This document shows, one piece after another, positions 60,789 to 64,000 of a DNA stretch of 64,000 nucleotides (the stretch's first letter is position 1; every line of letters starts with the position of its first letter). The position numbers were made by a program, and so were the translations under genes. Under the pieces are notes generated by a model, which saw only the letters and a program-made list of their open reading frames with translations, did not search any database and had not been told where the DNA came from. This stretch comes from Streptomyces ruber. GTDB lineage: Bacteria; Actinomycetota; Actinomycetes; Streptomycetales; Streptomycetaceae. Location: the NCBI RefSeq assembly GCF_014648075.1, contig NZ_BMQK01000013.1, positions 124,001-188,000 of the forward strand, read 5' to 3'.

Positions 60789-61571
60789 ATGACCGCTGTG
60801 AACGACCGACTGCACTCTGTGCTCGCGCAACGCGGTATCTCACCTGAGTCGCTCGCGGAAGTCTGCGAGGTGGACCCCAAGACGGTGAGCCGGTGGCTGG
60901 GAGGGCGTGTTCCACACGCACGGCATCGCTTCCGCGTCGCCCACCACCTGCGCGTGGAAGAGACCTTTCTCTGGCCGGCGCCGCCTCGGCGGTCCAGCCG
61001 ATCGCGGGACGGGTTAGGCACCGAGATGGTCGGCACCTATCAGAACCGGGCCAGCGTGCCGCGGGACGTCTGGCTCTCGCTGCTGCGGGAGGCCCGGCAT
61101 GAGATCAGTGTCCTCGTCTTCTCCGGCACGTTCTTCGCGCAGTCCAATCCGCATGTGGCCAAGATGCTCTCCGAGCGCGCCGCGGAGGGGGTGCGGGTGC
61201 GCTTGTGCTTCGGCGACCCGGATGGTCAGGCAGTCGCGATCCGAGGACGCGAGGAGGGAATCGGCGACACCCTGGCCGCCAAGATCCGGGCATCACTGAC
61301 GTACTACCGGCCCCTGCTGAGCGAGGTGGGGTGCGCGGTACGCCTCCACGACACCACGCTCTACACATCCATGTTCCGCTACGACGACAACTTGCTGGTC
61401 AATCCCCACATCTGGGGGCAACCGGCCAGCGCCAACCCTCTGTTCCACCTCAAGAGGACCGAGGGAACTGGGTGGTTCGACAGTTACGCTCAGAGCTTCG
61501 ACTCCGTCTGGGCCGCTGCGCGGCCGTGGACACCTGACCACGAGAGGACCGCCGCCCATGGGCAGGATTGA
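60789..61571 (+). CDS. HTH regulator with DUF5919-like domain
   Basis: A 260-residue protein. Residues 1-60 form an XRE-like helix-turn-helix (SPESLAEVCEVDPKTVSRWLGGR). Residues about 75-245 match the DUF5919/PLD-like pattern: VLVFSGTFFAQSNPHVAKML, then VRLHDTTLYTSMFRYDDNLLVNPHIWGQPASANPLFHL. No intact HKD is present, so it is probably a ligand-sensing rather than nuclease domain. No ribosome site, possibly leaderless. Its 3' end overlaps the Nudix gene by 14 bases. Likely regulator of this module via sites A and B (inference). Confidence 0.82.
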   Translation: MTAVNDRLHSVLAQRGISPESLAEVCEVDPKTVSRWLGGRVPHARHRFRVAHHLRVEETFLWPAPPRRSSRSRDGLGTEMVGTYQNRASVPRDVWLSLLREARHEISVLVFSGTFFAQSNPHVAKMLSERAAEGVRVRLCFGDPDGQAVAIRGREEGIGDTLAAKIRASLTYYRPLLSEVGCAVRLHDTTLYTSMFRYDDNLLVNPHIWGQPASANPLFHLKRTEGTGWFDSYAQSFDSVWAAARPWTPDHERTAAHGQD

Positions 61572-62025
61572 GTATTACAACGACCCGGCCGCCCCGAAGG
61601 CGAACACCCTCATCCCTGCCAGCAACCTGCTCGTCGTCGACGAGACCGGAGCCATCCTCCTCCAGCGCCGCCGCGACACCGGCCAGTGGGCGCTGCCCGG
61701 AGGCGCCCAGGACATCGGCGAGACCGCGGCAGAGTGCGCCGTACGCGAGTGCCTGGAAGAGACCGGCATCATCGCAGAGATCACAGGCTTCCTCGGCGTC
61801 TACACCAACCCGAACCACATCGTCGCCTACAGCGATGGAGAGATTCGCCAGCAGTACGAGAACACCTATATCGGCCGCCCCATCGGCGGAGCTCCCACGA
61901 TCAACGACGAGGCCGACGGAGTTCGCTTCGTGCAGCCGGCCGACCTGGACCAGTACGACATCCACCCCAGCATGCGCCAGCAGATCGGGGACTACCTGGC
62001 CGGCACCTATCCCTACCTCGGCTGA
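61558..62025 (+). CDS. Nudix hydrolase
   Basis: A 155-residue pyrophosphohydrolase. The Nudix box G-x5-E-x7-REUxEExGU is exact: GGAQDIGETAAECAVRECLEETGI. An N-terminal ASNLLVVDETGAILLQRR strand precedes it. Substrate unknown; it fits the nucleotide-like theme of the neighbours. ATG 61558 overlaps the regulator gene by 14 bases, coupling the two. Confidence 0.92.
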   Translation: MGRIEYYNDPAAPKANTLIPASNLLVVDETGAILLQRRRDTGQWALPGGAQDIGETAAECAVRECLEETGIIAEITGFLGVYTNPNHIVAYSDGEIRQQYENTYIGRPIGGAPTINDEADGVRFVQPADLDQYDIHPSMRQQIGDYLAGTYPYLG

Positions 62026-62576
62026 ACCGCCAGCGCCGCCTCGATCCTCTCCACGGAAGAGAAGATCTCCGGCTCCGCACGGCGGATGAAACGGCCGACC
62101 ACGCTGTCCGCGCCATAGCGGCTGACGATCTCCGCGATCCGCTCCTGCGCACTGGTCCGGCCACCGCCGGGCGTCGTCGTCATGTCGCAGTACACGAGAG
62201 CGTCCACCAGCAGCGGATCGTCCAGCAACGGGAACTCAGACGCCAGCTCGTCCCGCAGGCCGCGCTCCTCTGCCTCCAGCAGGGCGAAAGAGTGATTCGC
62301 GACCAGCCGCACCAGCCGCTCGTCGGCCCCGTGCTCGTCACGAAGGAACCTTGCGCCGTCCAGCGGGTGGAACCCGGTCACGGCCAGCCGAGGTGCGTAC
62401 CCGACATCGTGGAGGGTGGCGGCAGCGACCAGGAGGCCGGCGTCTTTTCCGAGGACTGGACCGACCTCGGTCGCGCGTTCCGCTACTCCTCGTGTGTGCG
62501 CCCATCGACGCGGGAGCACTGCGCTGAGCTCGCCTTCCGCGACCCGCGTCGCCCATCCCTCGATCAGGTCACCCAT
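62013..62576 (-). CDS. HD-domain hydrolase
   Basis: A 187-residue HD-superfamily protein: RRWAHTRGVAERA supplies the first His, and AAATLHDVGYAP the HD pair, with NHSF and YCDMTTTPGG supplying further metal ligands. HD enzymes are phosphohydrolases of nucleotides or cyclic nucleotides. ATG 62576 was chosen over 62609 for homology and a GAGAGAACGC site. It converges on and overlaps the Nudix gene by 13 bases. Confidence 0.85.
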   Translation of the reverse strand: MGDLIEGWATRVAEGELSAVLPRRWAHTRGVAERATEVGPVLGKDAGLLVAAATLHDVGYAPRLAVTGFHPLDGARFLRDEHGADERLVRLVANHSFALLEAEERGLRDELASEFPLLDDPLLVDALVYCDMTTTPGGGRTSAQERIAEIVSRYGADSVVGRFIRRAEPEIFSSVERIEAALAVQPR

Positions 62577-62887
62577 GCGTTCTCTCTGCCCGGGGCGGGA
62601 GCCGCACAAGCCTCACTGGTTGACGCGGTACCGAAGAAGGGAAACAGCGCGTCAGCGTCGGTCACCTTGACCCTCACTTGACGTCTCGGTGCTGAGACTT
62701 TTTCTGGGACCTTCCTCCTTCCAGAGGCAGTTTTCGGTCAATATCCTGTTGCGGCGCCCTCATGAGCCTTTTCGGTCTATTTGTACCGTGGCGGCATCAT
62801 CCTCTGCACGAGGACGATGCCCCTTTGTGCCTGTGCCTGCCGCTGATCGCCGTCGTGGCCGGCAGTTGAAGACACGGGGGTGGGATC
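62577..62887. other. Gap before the right-edge gene
   Basis: About 310 bases, AT-richer than average (62690-62800). TTGACC and TTGACG motifs near 62665-62685 may be -35 elements, without clear -10 partners. No gene supported. Confidence 0.4.
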
Positions 62888-64000
62888 TTGACGTACACGG
62901 AGCACCAGTCGGTGTTCTCAAGCCCCGCGGTGCCTTTGGGAATCGCGGGTGGCACCGGAGAGACGTTCGGGCAGGGGGTCTACACCGAAGGTGTCACCCG
63001 CCAGCTGAGTGCTGCCGCCTTCGCCCACACGGACTGGCTGGCCATGCTCCGCGCAGTGCTGGCGCAGCTGTGGAAACAGTTGAAAGCTGCGATAAAGAAG
63101 CGCCTGCGATGGCTCTTCCCCCAGAAGGAGGCCGAAAAGCCTGTCAGTGCGGCGGAGCCTGCGTCCCCAGCGGTTGTGCTCGGCGAGGACTACGCCGTCT
63201 GGGTCCGCCGGCGGATCAAGAAGCCGGCACGGCCGGTACCGGTCTACGGCTTTCATCAGGAGCCGGCGGTGCACGCGTGTGATCGGGCCATTCAACACAT
63301 GCGAAGACGCCGAGTGGCCATCGTGACCCTGGTCACGGTTGTTGTCTGGCAAGTCATTACAGGCACCCTCACCGTGGGCTGGGCAGCCCTTACCTTGCTG
63401 GCGGGATTATGGGGCGTCTACCTGGCGGAGCGCTACCTGGCACAGCTGCGGCTCAACGCCCTGCTGGCAGGAGAACTCCACGCTCCTTCGACCGGACTAC
63501 AGGCCCACGCCCTACCGTACTTCTACGAACGTCGCCCAGGTGGCGATCGGCACCGATTCATCGGAGCGGGTCTTCAGGCATGGCAAGAGGCCGTCATCGG
63601 TATCGACGTCGAGCCCGCACCCGAGAGTCAGGACGAGGAGGACGACAGCACGGATCCGCTGCGCGGCATCAGCTCACCGGCACAGAAACCGGGTCGTCCC
63701 GACATGTCCGAGGTGGCTCAGGCCGTCCTGGACGCATTGGCCAAACATAACAAGCCGGTGGCCCGCAAGCCACTGAAGTACTTCACCGCCGAACATCTGC
63801 ACGCCTACATCGCCCGCCGTCTGAAGGATCCGGCACCCTCCCACCACAGTGATCACCCGAAACTGCGCGTAGAGGTCATTGGGATCGCTGGCATCCATCA
63901 CAGGCGCTGGGACCAGATCGACGACGACACTTGGCGCAGTCTGCACACCCTCGCCGTGGACAACGCCGGCACGAAGCCCGCCGAGGAGATCGCCCGTCGC
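62888..64000 (+). CDS. Membrane protein, partial (3' end beyond window)
   Basis: TTG 62888, after GGGGGTGGGATC, opens a frame with no stop for 371 codons to the edge. The N-terminus is polar (TYTEHQSVFSSPAVPLGIAGG), a basic segment KQLKAAIKKRLRWLFP precedes two hydrophobic stretches (about 144-180: VTLVTVVVWQVITGTLTVGWAAL, AGLWGVYLAERYL), then a large soluble part with ESQDEEDDSTD and PDMSEVAQAVLDALAKHNKP. No family recognised. Rare-looking codons (ATA, TTA, CTA) suggest foreign origin. Confidence 0.7.
   Translation, partial: MTYTEHQSVFSSPAVPLGIAGGTGETFGQGVYTEGVTRQLSAAAFAHTDWLAMLRAVLAQLWKQLKAAIKKRLRWLFPQKEAEKPVSAAEPASPAVVLGEDYAVWVRRRIKKPARPVPVYGFHQEPAVHACDRAIQHMRRRRVAIVTLVTVVVWQVITGTLTVGWAALTLLAGLWGVYLAERYLAQLRLNALLAGELHAPSTGLQAHALPYFYERRPGGDRHRFIGAGLQAWQEAVIGIDVEPAPESQDEEDDSTDPLRGISSPAQKPGRPDMSEVAQAVLDALAKHNKPVARKPLKYFTAEHLHAYIARRLKDPAPSHHSDHPKLRVEVIGIAGIHHRRWDQIDDDTWRSLHTLAVDNAGTKPAEEIARR

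Larger units (their letters stand above)
48282..64000. mobile_element. Putative genomic island at tRNA-Lys
   Basis: The region from the tRNA-Lys 3' end to the right edge has defence genes, a recombinase remnant, a relaxase and a cargo of enzymes absent from the conserved core to the left. Codon use in 48.5-53.4 kb is visibly less G/C-rich at third positions. No second copy of the tRNA 3' end was seen in the window, so the right boundary, if any, lies beyond 64 kb. Confidence 0.6.

Overview
The window is high-GC actinobacterial chromosome, almost certainly Streptomyces. Evidence: strong third-position G/C bias, GTG starts, TTA-poor genes, bldC, an Lsr2-type nucleoid protein, a DUF3073 protein, a valine dehydrogenase, and purine genes spread over several loci in the order known from Streptomyces chromosomes. 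Two ParB-site (parS) matches fit an origin-proximal position. Functional calls rest on motifs read by eye and on recalled family knowledge; no search was run.

Region 1 (1-10.6 kb) is accessory-like metabolism and regulation: a DUF72 fragment, a secreted GH2 beta-galactosidase with an inserted LamG-like domain, an AraC/GyrI regulator, an NmrA-like oxidoreductase, a cupin, an HSL-type hydrolase and a large LuxR-type (LAL) regulator. Region 2 (10.7-48.3 kb) is conserved core: tRNA-Ser, SRP RNA, dnaX, purD, purC, a DesKR-like two-component system with its ABC exporter between two identical tRNA-Gly genes, lsrL, purSQL, purF, purM, vdh, bldC, hrpA, several envelope or lipoproteins, a tRNA-Glu/Asp/Phe cluster, a DEAD-box helicase and tRNA-Lys. 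The purine genes (purD, purC, purS, purQ, purL, purF, purM) supply seven proteins for the steps from PRPP to AIR and then SAICAR.

Region 3 (48.3-64 kb) starts directly after tRNA-Lys(UUU) and looks like a composite genomic island, with less GC-biased codon use at its left end. It holds (a) a two-gene kinase-helicase plus PLD-nuclease operon matching the type I Mokosh antiphage architecture; (b) a tyrosine recombinase and a MobA-type relaxase that have both lost their 5' ends at one head-to-head junction; (c) a compact module of CYTH, methyltransferase, P-loop kinase, radical SAM, HAD, HTH-DUF5919, Nudix and HD proteins. In that module a near-identical 17-bp operator-like sequence occurs twice. 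The module, with its probable dedicated regulator, is the best candidate here for an undescribed system. The window ends inside a membrane protein gene.
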